In this document: piece by piece, positions 51,142 to 59,729 of the stretch
Layout of the letters: each line of letters begins with the position of its first letter
Numbering within the stretch: the stretch's first letter is position 1
NCBI RefSeq assembly: GCF_014636275.1
Contig: NZ_BMEB01000005.1
Span: 124,001 to 188,000 of the forward strand
Direction: 5' to 3'
Length of the DNA: 64,000 bases
Source: Cellulomonas carbonis
GTDB lineage: Bacteria > Actinomycetota > Actinomycetes > Actinomycetales > Cellulomonadaceae
The notes under the pieces: generated by a model
The model's input: only the letters and a program-made list of their open reading frames with translations
Told to the model about the DNA's origin: nothing
The model's database searches: none
Program-made: the position numbers and the translations under genes

Positions 51142-52405
51142 TGCGCCGCGGGGCTGCACCGACGACGGCGCCACCGCGCGGTCGTCTCCGCCTGGCCGGA
51201 TCGCTGCACCTGCCCGCCCACCGGGCGTCATCGATCACCCTTGCGGGCGCCTACCCGTTCCTCGCCGGACCACCCAGCACGACGGGGCCGCTCGTGGGTG
51301 TCGACGCGATGACCGGCGGGCCGTTCTGCTTCGACCCGTGGGCGCTGTACACGGCTGGCGAGCTCACCAACCCGAACACTGTGCTCGCCGGCGTCATCGG
51401 TCAGGGCAAGTCGGCGCTGGCGAAGTCGCTGGCCGTGCGTGCCATCGCCACCGGCCGGCGCGTCTACGTCCCTGGCGACCCCAAGGGTGAGTGGAGCCCG
51501 GTCGCCGAAGCCCTCGGAGGCGCCGTCGTCCGCCTCGGGCCTGGCCTGCCGACCCGCCTCAACCCCTTGGACGCCCACGGCATGGGCGCAACTGAGGCGC
51601 ACGCACCCCGGCTTCGGATCCTCGGTGCGCTCGCCGAGTTGACGCTGCGCCGCGAGCTCCGTCCGTCCGAGCACGAGGCCCTGGAAGCGTCTCTGACTGT
51701 GTGGAGCCTCGCCCGGAGCCAACCCTGAGCGACGTCGTCGACGCCCTCGCGATCCGCGCGACCGCCGACGGCGACGGCGACGGGCGCGACCTTCTCTACG
51801 CGCTGCGCCGGCTGGTCCGTGGTGACCTCGCCGGGATGTTCGACGGGACGTCCACCCAGCGGCTCGACCGGGCTGCACCCATGACGGTGCTCGACCTGTC
51901 CAGGCTCGGTTCGGACGACGACGCTCTCGCGGTGGCGATGGCGTGTGCCTCAGCCTGGCTCGAGCACGCCCTGGTCTCGGGAACCGCGAAGCGCTGGGTG
52001 ATCTACGACGAGGCGTGGCGCCTTATGCGATCCGTACCGCTCGTCCGGCGAATGCAGGCCCAATGGAAGCTCTCCCGCGCCTACGGGATCGCGAACCTGC
52101 TGGTGCTGCACCGACTGTCCGATCTGGACGCCGTCGGGCGCGCCGGTAGTGAGGCACGGGCGCTGGCCGAAGGCCTGCTCGCAGACTGCTCCACCCGCAT
52201 CGTGTACCGGCAGGAGAATGACCAGCTGGAGGGGACGCGGAGGGCGTTGGGGCTCTCGACGGCCGAACGCGACATCCTCACCACGCTCCCTCGTGGGACG
52301 GGCCTCTGGAAGATGCCCCGCCGCAGCCACGTCGTGCACCACCACCTGACGGCGAGCGAGCTCACGCTGTTCGACACCGACGCCGCCATGCGGGATGAGC
52401 CATGA
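51141..52405 (+). pseudogene. VirB4/TraC-type conjugation ATPase split by a frameshift
   Basis: The first frame (51141-51728) holds Walker A GVIGQGKSA (residues 84-92) and YVPGDPKGEW; it stops at a TGA at 51726-51728. The second frame (51701-52405) continues the protein as RPEPTLSDVVDAL, then WVIYDEAWRLM (Walker B) and LVLHRLSDLDAVG. A one-base indel near 51690-51705 separates the nucleotide-binding halves. If real, no working VirB4-like ATPase is made unless the halves associate or ribosomes shift frame; sequencing error is equally possible. The neighbouring genes are intact. Confidence 0.75.
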
Positions 52406-53511
52406 TCCGCCCCGACATGGTCGCCGTCCTGGCCGAGCGAGCGCTCCTGGGATCCGTGCTGCTTGACCCCGAACCGCTCTGCAGCTTCCGGACGTGGCTG
52501 CGCCCCTCGGACTTCACTGACCCGCAGCACGGCCAGCTGTTCACTCTCCTGTGCGAGCGGCAGATCGCGGGGGACCCGATCGACCCGATGACCGTCGCGA
52601 GCGCGCTGGCGGGGCGGTTGGTCGGCTCCTCCCCCGGCGTCATGGTGCACGACTGCCTGGCGGCCGTGCCCGCCGTCGCGAGCCCGCAGTCTTACGCGCG
52701 CATCGTCGCGGAGGCCGGGCTGCGCCGCGAGATCGCGGGGCTCGGTGTACTGCTGCGCGCCGGCGCCCTGCAGTCATGGTTGTCACGTGAATCGGTCCCG
52801 ATGACGTCGACGTGCGCCCTAGTCGACGCCGCGCTCGTGTCCGTTGGCCGTAGATGGGACGCGGCTGCCGGCGCACCGCGCCCGCTCCAGTCGCCCACCC
52901 CGATCCAGCTGAACGCGGCGTTGCGCAACCCCAACCTTCGCGTGGGCGCCGACAAGCTGCTGCAGGCGCACCCTGACCGGGACGTCGCCGCCGAGCACCT
53001 CCACGAAGCGATCCTCGTCGGCAGCCTGATCGCCCACCCGAAGGACGTCGCCGCCGTCGGCAGCCACCTGCCGCCGCAACGGATCTCCTCCGCGCCGTGG
53101 CGCACCGTGTACGGCGCGACCCTCGAGCTCGCAGAACTGGGCCAGGCCGTCGACCTCGTGACCGTGGCACACGCGACGGCGCGGCTGAACCACCACGGCC
53201 AGCCGACGCCGTCCCTCGCGGAACTCCTCGAAGTGACGGACGCCGCCCGCCACACCGCGCCGCGGACGGCGGAACAGGCGGTGTGGGTGGACCAGCTCCG
53301 GCGGATCGCGGACAACGGCGCCGACCAGCTCCTCAAGGGCGCAGCCAACCCCGGTCTCAACGTCGCCGACCTCATCGATACCGGTCGCCTCGTCACGACG
53401 GCGTTGCGCGACGGCGCCGGCATGCTGCCCGAGCGCGTGGGCACCGACAGCGCCCTCGTTGGGCAGCAGCGAGCTCCGCAGGCCACTCGACATGGACCGG
53501 CCGCCGGATGA
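52402..53511 (+). CDS. DnaB N-terminal-domain-like protein in the conjugation operon
   Basis: 369 residues. The first 150 residues follow the replicative-helicase N-terminal pattern (AERALLGSVLLDPEPL, DFTDPQHGQLFTLLCER, PIDPMTVASAL), and the pattern recurs at about 195-290 (HEAILVGSLIAHP, APWRTVYGATLELAELGQAVDLVTV). No RecA-like ATPase with Walker A follows, so it is not a helicase. It may recruit DnaG/DnaB or act as a processing protein for transferred DNA. Overlaps both neighbours. Confidence 0.72.
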   Translation: MIRPDMVAVLAERALLGSVLLDPEPLCSFRTWLRPSDFTDPQHGQLFTLLCERQIAGDPIDPMTVASALAGRLVGSSPGVMVHDCLAAVPAVASPQSYARIVAEAGLRREIAGLGVLLRAGALQSWLSRESVPMTSTCALVDAALVSVGRRWDAAAGAPRPLQSPTPIQLNAALRNPNLRVGADKLLQAHPDRDVAAEHLHEAILVGSLIAHPKDVAAVGSHLPPQRISSAPWRTVYGATLELAELGQAVDLVTVAHATARLNHHGQPTPSLAELLEVTDAARHTAPRTAEQAVWVDQLRRIADNGADQLLKGAANPGLNVADLIDTGRLVTTALRDGAGMLPERVGTDSALVGQQRAPQATRHGPAAG

Positions 53512-55331
53512 ACGCCCATCCACTCCGGGCGAGCCACCCGCCGACCTCGCGCGCCGCGGGCGGGCTCGATCTGACCGGCTGGGCGTTCGCCGCCGGCGCT
53601 GCCGTCCTGGCGGTCGGCAGTGTCCTGTGGTGCGGGGCCGCGCTGGCCTGCCTGCTCACGGGACGACCGGCACCCGCCGGAGGCGTGCTGGACGCGTTAC
53701 GCGCGCTCGGAGCCCTCGGCAATCCGGGTTCGGCATGGCCGGAGCCGTCGGAGATGCCGGGTCCCGTCCCGTACTGGTTCTGGACCGGGGCGGTCATCGC
53801 TACCGCTGCCCTAGCGACATGGCTGGTGTTGCGACTCGCGAACCGCTGGACGGGCGACGCGACAGGTCCTGCCGCCGTGCGGTCACTACCCGGTCTCGCC
53901 ACACCCGGCGAGGCCGCCGCAACCGCCGGTCGGCGCGCACTGGTGCGGCGTGGCGCCATCGTCCGCCCCTCCACCGGCAGCCGACCCGCACCCGAACAGG
54001 TGGGTTACCGCCTCGGCCGCTCCGGGAGCCGAGATCTCTGGTGCTCCGTGGAGGACTCGGCGCTGCTGGTGGGGCCGCCCCGGATGGGGAAGGGCCTGCA
54101 CGTCGTCATCCCGTGGGTCTTGGACGCCCCCGGGCCTGTCGTGTCGACGTCCACGCGACCGGACACACTGGCGGTGACGATGCACGCGCGGTCGCGGCGC
54201 GGGCCGGTGGCGATCTTCGACCCGCAGCGCCTCGCCGACCTTCCCGGTGGGCTGCGGTGGTCCCCGGTGCGAGGCTGCGAGACACCCCGCACGGCGCTCG
54301 TCCGCGCGCGAGGGCTCGCCGCGGGCGCGGGGTTCGGGCGCACCGTGTCGGACTCCGACTTCTGGGCCGGACAGACCGAGACCGCGCTGCGTTGCCTGCT
54401 CCACGCCGCCGCACTCGACGGGCGGCGCGCCGTCGACCTCTACCGGTGGTCTCTGAACCCGGTGCTAGCTGAGGACGCCGTCACGACGCTCAACCGCCAT
54501 CCCGCGGCCGCGTCCGGGTGGGCCGACGCCCTCGAGGCCGCGATCCACGCCGACCCGCGCACGCGCGACTCGGTCTGGCTCGGGGTCCGCCAGTCCCTCG
54601 CCGCCCTCGCCGACCCCGACGTCCTAACTGCCGTCGACCCCGCCCCGGGCGAGGAATTCGACCCCGCCGGCTTCCTCCGCGACTCCGGCACCCTGTACCT
54701 GCTCGCCTCAGCCGTGACTTCCGGCTCCTGCGCACCGCTCGTCGCAGCGTTCGTTGAAGACATCACCGAGACCGCCCGCGCCCTGGCCGCCCGCTCCCCC
54801 GGCGCGCGCCTGGACCCACCGCTCCTGCTGGCGCTGGACGAGATCGCCAACCTCACACCTCTGCCGTCCTTGCCGCAGCTCATGGCGGAGGGCGGAGGGT
54901 CCGGCATCACCACACTCGCGGTGCTGCAGTCGCTGGCGCAGGCGCGCAACCGGTGGGGCGAGCATGCCGCCGACGCCATCTGGGACGCCGCCACCGTCAA
55001 GCTCGTCCTCGGCGGGCTCGCCAAGTACCGCGACCTCGATGACGTCGCACGTCTCCTCGGCGAACGCGACGAACTGACCGAGACCCGATCCCAGGGGCCC
55101 GGTGGTGAGCGATCGACGTCGACGTCGGTCCGCATGGTTCCGGTGATGCCCCCGTCAGTGCTCCGCACTCTTCCCTTCGGCACCGGTGTCCTGCTCCTGC
55201 GCCACAGCAGACCCGTCGTCATCGACCTCACCGCCTGGAATGCACGCCGTGATGCAACGGCACTGCGGGCGGACCAAAAGCGGGTGGAAGCCGCCACGGG
55301 CGGCTCCGCCCTCGGAGAGGAAGCATCGTGA
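53508..55331 (+). CDS. VirD4/TraD-type coupling protein
   Basis: 607 residues. Two N-terminal TM helices (about 27-51 and 85-108), Walker A GPPRMGKG (about 188-195), Walker B LLALDEIANL (about 440), and the following GGGSGITTLAVLQSLAQARNRWG region of coupling proteins. It brings the relaxase-DNA complex to the mating channel. Start overlaps the previous stop, and its stop overlaps the next GTG. Confidence 0.9.
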   Translation: MNAHPLRASHPPTSRAAGGLDLTGWAFAAGAAVLAVGSVLWCGAALACLLTGRPAPAGGVLDALRALGALGNPGSAWPEPSEMPGPVPYWFWTGAVIATAALATWLVLRLANRWTGDATGPAAVRSLPGLATPGEAAATAGRRALVRRGAIVRPSTGSRPAPEQVGYRLGRSGSRDLWCSVEDSALLVGPPRMGKGLHVVIPWVLDAPGPVVSTSTRPDTLAVTMHARSRRGPVAIFDPQRLADLPGGLRWSPVRGCETPRTALVRARGLAAGAGFGRTVSDSDFWAGQTETALRCLLHAAALDGRRAVDLYRWSLNPVLAEDAVTTLNRHPAAASGWADALEAAIHADPRTRDSVWLGVRQSLAALADPDVLTAVDPAPGEEFDPAGFLRDSGTLYLLASAVTSGSCAPLVAAFVEDITETARALAARSPGARLDPPLLLALDEIANLTPLPSLPQLMAEGGGSGITTLAVLQSLAQARNRWGEHAADAIWDAATVKLVLGGLAKYRDLDDVARLLGERDELTETRSQGPGGERSTSTSVRMVPVMPPSVLRTLPFGTGVLLLRHSRPVVIDLTAWNARRDATALRADQKRVEAATGGSALGEEAS

Positions 55332-56572
55332 TCAGGAAGCACATCGCACTCGGCGGAGCAGGGTGCATCGCCATCCCAGCCATCGCCGTGCTCACCGCCA
55401 TCGGCGTCGGAGCGGGGGCGACGGCGTGCATCGGAACCTCTGCGGGCGGCGCGCTGGCGCCGGACGCGCCCGTGCCCGTGGAAGCGCGCACGTGGATCCG
55501 TGAGGCCAAGGCGGCGTGCCCGGACCTGCCCGAGCCGTGGATCGCGGCGGTCATGGCGCAGGAGTCCGGCTTCCGCCCCGACGCCTACGCCGACGACGTC
55601 AACGGAGGCACGTGGGGCCTGTTCCAGATCAACGAGTCAATCTGGACCGGCGTCTACGGCCACGGGTTCGACGCCGACCTCGACGCCGACGGCGTCCGCG
55701 ACATCGCCGACCCGTCGATCCACGCACGCGTCGGCGGCGAGTACTTGTGCGACCGCCTGGGCGGAGTCCGCGAGATCCGCGCGGATCACCCCGACTGGGC
55801 GTCGTCGCGCCTGCCCGTGCTCGACGCGCTGATCATCGCGCACAACGCCGGCGAATCGAGGCTGCGCACCTACCCCACCATCCCGACCATCACCGCGAAG
55901 TTCATCGAGAACGTCAACCGCCGCGTGGCCGAGTGGAGTGCCGTCCCCGACGCCGGCCTCCGGAGCGAGATCTCCGACGACGCCGCCGGGACCGGCCCCA
56001 CAAACGCCCCGACGCCCGAGCCGTCTGGCCCCCTGGACACCTCGGGCGTCGGGTGCCTACCCGGTCTCGGCACCGGCGACGTCGTCGTCCCGCCCGGCAC
56101 CCCGCACGACGTCGCCACGGCCGTCCGCACCGCGATGTCGTACGTCGGTGTCACCTCCGGATGGCATCAGCTCTGCGACCGCCTCGCCTGCCGCGCCTAC
56201 GGCTACGTTGGGTCCGGCTACCCCACAGCAGCCGAGCACTGGCGGCAGATGGTGGCCACGGGCAACGCCCATCCCGACGACGCGTGCCCACCGCTCGGGT
56301 CCTTCGTCTTCTGGCGCACCGGCAGACCCGCCGGCCACGTCTCGGTCGTCGTGCAAGCCGACCCGGGATGCGACCCGGAGAAGATCATGGTGACGTCCAA
56401 CGGTGCCTTCGACTCTGCCACCGGCAACCACGGCGGCGTGTACCTGCTCTCCTTCGCCCGGCTCAATGCCGGATACGTCAACGGCACGGGGTACCTCGGC
56501 TGGTCGAACCCCGTTTGCCAGGGCGCGAAGCTGCCCGAGGGCACTCAGCACCCCGCGCCCTCCCGCTGGTGA
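55328..56572 (+). CDS. VirB1-like lytic transglycosylase with CHAP/NlpC-like C-terminus
   Basis: 414 residues. N-terminal membrane anchor or signal, lysozyme-like domain (about 55-215) with catalytic-Glu motif AAVMAQESGFRP and GTWGLFQINESIW, a Pro/Thr linker, then a papain-fold amidase-like domain (CDRLACRAYGYVGSGY, LGSFVFWRTGRPAGHVSVVV) with Cys and His. Both domains cut peptidoglycan, opening the wall for the mating channel. Last gene of the rightward conjugation operon, 52 bases before the CD-NTase operon. Confidence 0.86.
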   Translation: MIRKHIALGGAGCIAIPAIAVLTAIGVGAGATACIGTSAGGALAPDAPVPVEARTWIREAKAACPDLPEPWIAAVMAQESGFRPDAYADDVNGGTWGLFQINESIWTGVYGHGFDADLDADGVRDIADPSIHARVGGEYLCDRLGGVREIRADHPDWASSRLPVLDALIIAHNAGESRLRTYPTIPTITAKFIENVNRRVAEWSAVPDAGLRSEISDDAAGTGPTNAPTPEPSGPLDTSGVGCLPGLGTGDVVVPPGTPHDVATAVRTAMSYVGVTSGWHQLCDRLACRAYGYVGSGYPTAAEHWRQMVATGNAHPDDACPPLGSFVFWRTGRPAGHVSVVVQADPGCDPEKIMVTSNGAFDSATGNHGGVYLLSFARLNAGYVNGTGYLGWSNPVCQGAKLPEGTQHPAPSRW

Positions 56573-56624
56573 CGTCATGGTCGGCGCCCGTCACAACGCC
56601 GTCCTGTGATCAGCACAGAGCACT

Positions 56625-57473
56625 ATGGTCGTTCTTGTGACCGTGACCTCGTGGCTCTCGGACCTCGACTCGCTGTACACGCCCCTGCGCAGCCAGTTCG
56701 ACGCCGCAAGGAGCCACGAGGGCTCGATCGAGTCCCGGCTCGACTACATGCTCGGCGTCTACCGGATGTTCGAGATCGGGTCGCTTCGTCACGGCACGGG
56801 TGTCTGGCGGCGCAGCGACGCAGACTTCCTGGTTTCCCTCAGGGGCAGCAAGCCCGCCAACTCGACTTCGATGCTCACCCGGGTGCGCGAAGCGCTTGTC
56901 GGTCGCTTCACGAACACTACGGTCTCGGTACGGAGCCCTGCCGTCGTCTGCAACTTCTCCGACTGCCGGGTCGAGGTAGTCCCTGGCTACCTTGCGGATG
57001 CTGACGCTCACCACGGGTACTGGATCGCCGATCCGGCTTCGCCCGGCGGGTGGATGAAGACGTATCCAGAGGCGCACACCGAGTACGTCAATAGTGTCAA
57101 CCGCAGGTTCAGCGGCGGGGTGAAGACCCTGGCCCGCCAGCTCAAGGTGTGGAAGTACGAGCGAAGCGTGCCCGTCTCATCGTGCTACCTCGAGATGCGC
57201 GCCACGAAGTACATGAGCACACAGGACTCCTACGTGCCCATCTACGACCTCGGGTTCGCTCTCCGTGAGATTCACCGAGCCGGTCTTGCCGCGATGAATG
57301 ATCCGACCGGCCTCGGGGCACGCTTCACCGCCTGCTCGTCGACAGCCACGATGTCGGACGCTCTGTCGAAGCTCTCGCAGGCGGCTGCACGGGCCGACAA
57401 GGCTATCGACCACCACCGCAGTGGGAACGAGGCCCTCGCGATCGAGCAGTTGAAGCTGCTCTTCAACAGGTAG
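56625..57473 (+). CDS. CD-NTase (cGAS/DncV-like nucleotidyltransferase) 1
   Basis: 282 residues from the ATG at 56625; a GTG at 56637 is also possible. The polymerase-beta-like active site is complete: GS at 52-53 with LRHGT to 58, the metal pair DAD (65-67) and a third acidic residue E117 in RVEVVPGY. The helical second domain carries VKTLARQLKVWK. Bacterial CD-NTases make cyclic or linear oligonucleotide signals after phage infection. The product cannot be read from sequence. First gene of the three-gene unit, ten bases before the S-4TM gene; GC content is lower than the conjugation genes. Confidence 0.82.
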   Translation: MVVLVTVTSWLSDLDSLYTPLRSQFDAARSHEGSIESRLDYMLGVYRMFEIGSLRHGTGVWRRSDADFLVSLRGSKPANSTSMLTRVREALVGRFTNTTVSVRSPAVVCNFSDCRVEVVPGYLADADAHHGYWIADPASPGGWMKTYPEAHTEYVNSVNRRFSGGVKTLARQLKVWKYERSVPVSSCYLEMRATKYMSTQDSYVPIYDLGFALREIHRAGLAAMNDPTGLGARFTACSSTATMSDALSKLSQAAARADKAIDHHRSGNEALAIEQLKLLFNR

Positions 57474-57483
57474 CCCGGCTCCG

Positions 57484-58410
57484 ATGGCACACACCACCTA
57501 CGCGCCGCCCGCAGCCGCTGACATAGCGAAGGCGCAGAACGCCGACCCGAACTTGAGGCTCCTGCTCGCCCAGAGGCGTTTCTACTCGCGGGCCAAGCGC
57601 TGGGCGGGCGTCCGCGGGATCGGCACCGGGATCATCGCAGTCGCAGCGCCCCTGCTCGCCGCTTTCGTCGCGTCAGCGGCGGTCCCTGCTGCGACGACAG
57701 CAGCGATCTGGTACGTACTCAGCCGCGTGCTGTTCCGACACCTTGAGCGCCGTGACGCGACCCGGGGCGCCTCCGTGCAAGAGCAGTTCGACACCGCGAT
57801 CTTTGGAATGCCGCCGATCGCCGTCCGCGAACCTCGGGTGCTCCCCGAGGACGTCACCCGAATCGTGGGAACGCGCCGGCGCCCTGCCTACGCGGTCGAG
57901 CGGTTGCGGAACTGGTACCCGATTCAAGAGGGCGTACCGGGGCGTATCGCCATTGCCATCGCGCAGCGAGCAAACGTCTCCTACACCCGCCGACTCCTCG
58001 AGAGACATGCGACCCTTTGGCTATGGGTCCTGGTCGGATGGTCACTCGTCGCAGTGATCATTTCGCTGCTCGCACGTTTCAGCTTGGCGACGTTCCTGCT
58101 CGCAGTGGCGATACCCGTATTGCCGCCCCTGGTGGATGCCTGGGACGAGTACGTGAGCGTGCGTGCGGCTAGTCGCGAACGGGAGGCGCTGGCGAACGAG
58201 ATCCACGACGCAATCGCGGCCGACGCCGCCGCGCCGATTCCGCCCGAGCACCTCGTCGCATGGCAGTCGCAGCTCTTTGCTCTTCGGCGTGACGCTCCCC
58301 TTGTTCCGGACTGGCTCTACGGGCTCCTGCGACGCGGTAATGAGGCTGAGATGTCAGAGGCTGCCGAGACAATCGGCAGGACCGCTCAGCAGGAGGAAGG
58401 CAACCAGTGA
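57484..58410 (+). CDS. S-4TM predicted pore-forming effector
   Basis: 308 residues with four TM helices in two pairs (about 43-62 and 66-84; 175-195 and 199-220), cytoplasmic stretches between and after, and the family-like opening AKAQNADPNLRLLLAQRRFYSRAKRW. This is the pattern of S-4TM (SMODS-associated 4TM) proteins, proposed effectors that permeabilise the membrane when a CD-NTase signal binds. The final segment is acidic and Gln/Glu-rich (TAQQEEGNQ). It lies between the two CD-NTase genes and overlaps the second by four bases, so the three form one operon. Confidence 0.82.
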   Translation: MAHTTYAPPAAADIAKAQNADPNLRLLLAQRRFYSRAKRWAGVRGIGTGIIAVAAPLLAAFVASAAVPAATTAAIWYVLSRVLFRHLERRDATRGASVQEQFDTAIFGMPPIAVREPRVLPEDVTRIVGTRRRPAYAVERLRNWYPIQEGVPGRIAIAIAQRANVSYTRRLLERHATLWLWVLVGWSLVAVIISLLARFSLATFLLAVAIPVLPPLVDAWDEYVSVRAASREREALANEIHDAIAADAAAPIPPEHLVAWQSQLFALRRDAPLVPDWLYGLLRRGNEAEMSEAAETIGRTAQQEEGNQ

Positions 58411-59279
58411 CACTCACGACCGCGCAGGCGTTCACGCAGTTCCTGGGGGACATCAGTGCCACCGAGTACCAAGAAACGTCGATCATCCAAGCACGAAAAA
58501 GGACGGTAGACGACCGGCTCTCCGAGAAGTTCCCGAGCGCCGCGGACATGCCGTACTCGGAAGGCGTCCTGATGGGCTCCGCGGCGAAGGGCACCATCAT
58601 TCGCCCCTTCGATGACATCGACGTGCTCGCGGTCTTCTCGAACGTAAGCAACGCCTGGGCTAAGTACCAGTGGGACTCGAAGGCCTTCATCTACCGGATC
58701 CGCGATGCGTACTCTGGCCTCTCTATCCAGCAGGTCGGGACGCGCGGCCAGGCTGTCCGGGTGTTCTACAAGACCGGTGGCCACGTGGATGTCGCGCCTG
58801 TCTTCGCTGCCGGGGATGGCGTGTACAAGTTGCCCAATGGGAGCGGCGGGTGGATCGACACGGCGCCGGGGATCGCCGGCCAGTGGTTCGCTAGACGCAA
58901 TCAAGAACTAGGCTACAACCTCGCACCAGTCGTTCGACTCGCGAAGTCATGGAACCGCGCCCACTCGAAGCGAATGCGTTCGTTCCACCTGGAGACGGTC
59001 GCGGGCTCCGCGTTTAGCAAGATTGGCAGCAATTACCGCGAGGCGCTGGAGAAGTTCTTCGAGTGGGCACCGCGCCACCTGCACGTCAACGACCCCGGTG
59101 GGCATAGCGGTGACCTGTGTACATATCTGACTTGGAGCGCAGAGCAGTCGTTACGGCAGTCACTGGAGTCTGCAGCCGAACGAGCACGGAGGGCACGTGC
59201 CGCCGAAGCGGACGGAGACCACGCGGAGGCGAAGCGTCTTTGGAAGATCGTGCTCGGTGACGACTTCCCGGCCGCGTAG
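58407..59279 (+). CDS. CD-NTase (SMODS-type nucleotidyltransferase) 2
   Basis: 290 residues, GTG start overlapping the effector stop. All catalytic elements are present: GS (57-58) and KGT (61-63), DDIDVL (D70, D72) and D128 in HVDVAPVF. A helical second domain follows (VVRLAKSWNRAHSKRMRSFHLE) and the C-terminus ends in a charged Ala/Glu helix. It is only distantly similar to CD-NTase 1 (different spacing and third carboxylate), so this is not a recent duplication. No Cap2/Cap3 (E1/E2, JAB) genes are near, giving a minimal type I-like CBASS layout with two synthases. Confidence 0.84.
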   Translation: MTLTTAQAFTQFLGDISATEYQETSIIQARKRTVDDRLSEKFPSAADMPYSEGVLMGSAAKGTIIRPFDDIDVLAVFSNVSNAWAKYQWDSKAFIYRIRDAYSGLSIQQVGTRGQAVRVFYKTGGHVDVAPVFAAGDGVYKLPNGSGGWIDTAPGIAGQWFARRNQELGYNLAPVVRLAKSWNRAHSKRMRSFHLETVAGSAFSKIGSNYREALEKFFEWAPRHLHVNDPGGHSGDLCTYLTWSAEQSLRQSLESAAERARRARAAEADGDHAEAKRLWKIVLGDDFPAA

Positions 59280-59336
59280 GAGGCCTTCGAGCGCGCGGCC
59301 GCGTTGCCAGAAGGTCGGGCGAGCGAAGGAGAGCAC

Positions 59337-59729
59337 TCACCGTCTCCCGCGGTGTTCTGCAGCGCGGCACCCCGTTCGCGCCACCCACTCGGCGAGCCTC
59401 GGGCGTGCGTGTCCGAGGCGCTCGTGCCAGGTGAGCGGGGCGTCGGCGTGCGAGGTAGTCGCGTACGCGCCCTCCCAGGCGAGGTGAAGAGCGGAGAGCT
59501 CCTCAATGAGCTCCCAGTGCTCTGCCCAGCACTCGGGGACGTACCGGTGGTCGAGGCGGTAGTGGCCGATCAACCAGGCGACCCAGACCTCGAGTTTGTC
59601 GAGGTAGTGACGCTGCTCCTCTGGAGTGTGAGCGGCCCAGAGGAGCGGAATCGGGGGCCCACTCGGCTGATACAGCATGGGCTCCGGGAAGAACCCATCA
59701 GAACCGGGTCGAGGTGAGGTGGCGGTCAT
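59337..59729 (-). CDS. DUF4913-like small protein next to the relaxase
   Basis: 130 residues. The core EEQRHYLDKLEVWVAWLIGHYRLDHRYVPECWAEHWELIEELSAL ends in LHLAWEGAY, which matches the Trp-rich pattern of DUF4913 proteins often found in actinobacterial plasmids and integrative elements. Its start overlaps the relaxase stop (ATGA), so the two are co-translated. Role unknown; an accessory DNA-transfer function is inferred from position. Confidence 0.65.
   Translation of the reverse strand: MTATSPRPGSDGFFPEPMLYQPSGPPIPLLWAAHTPEEQRHYLDKLEVWVAWLIGHYRLDHRYVPECWAEHWELIEELSALHLAWEGAYATTSHADAPLTWHERLGHARPRLAEWVARTGCRAAEHRGRR

Noticed and set aside
48682..51231. Leftward 849-codon open frame opposite the conjugation genes
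   Set aside because: Antisense of two genes with clear TM and family patterns; the product reads as a shadow with no recognisable domain.
51690..51728. Programmed ribosomal frameshift in the VirB4-like gene
   Set aside because: No slippery heptamer such as a homopolymer run with a downstream stem is evident; an indel or sequence error is simpler.
52402..53511. Replicative helicase marking a replication origin
   Set aside because: Only DnaB N-terminal-like helical regions are present; the Walker motifs of the helicase domain are missing and the gene is embedded in the transfer operon.
56573..59336. Additional CBASS accessory genes (Cap2/Cap3, Cap4/5, HORMA/TRIP13)
   Set aside because: The three-gene unit is bounded by the VirB1-like gene and the convergent DUF4913-like gene; no such domains occur between.
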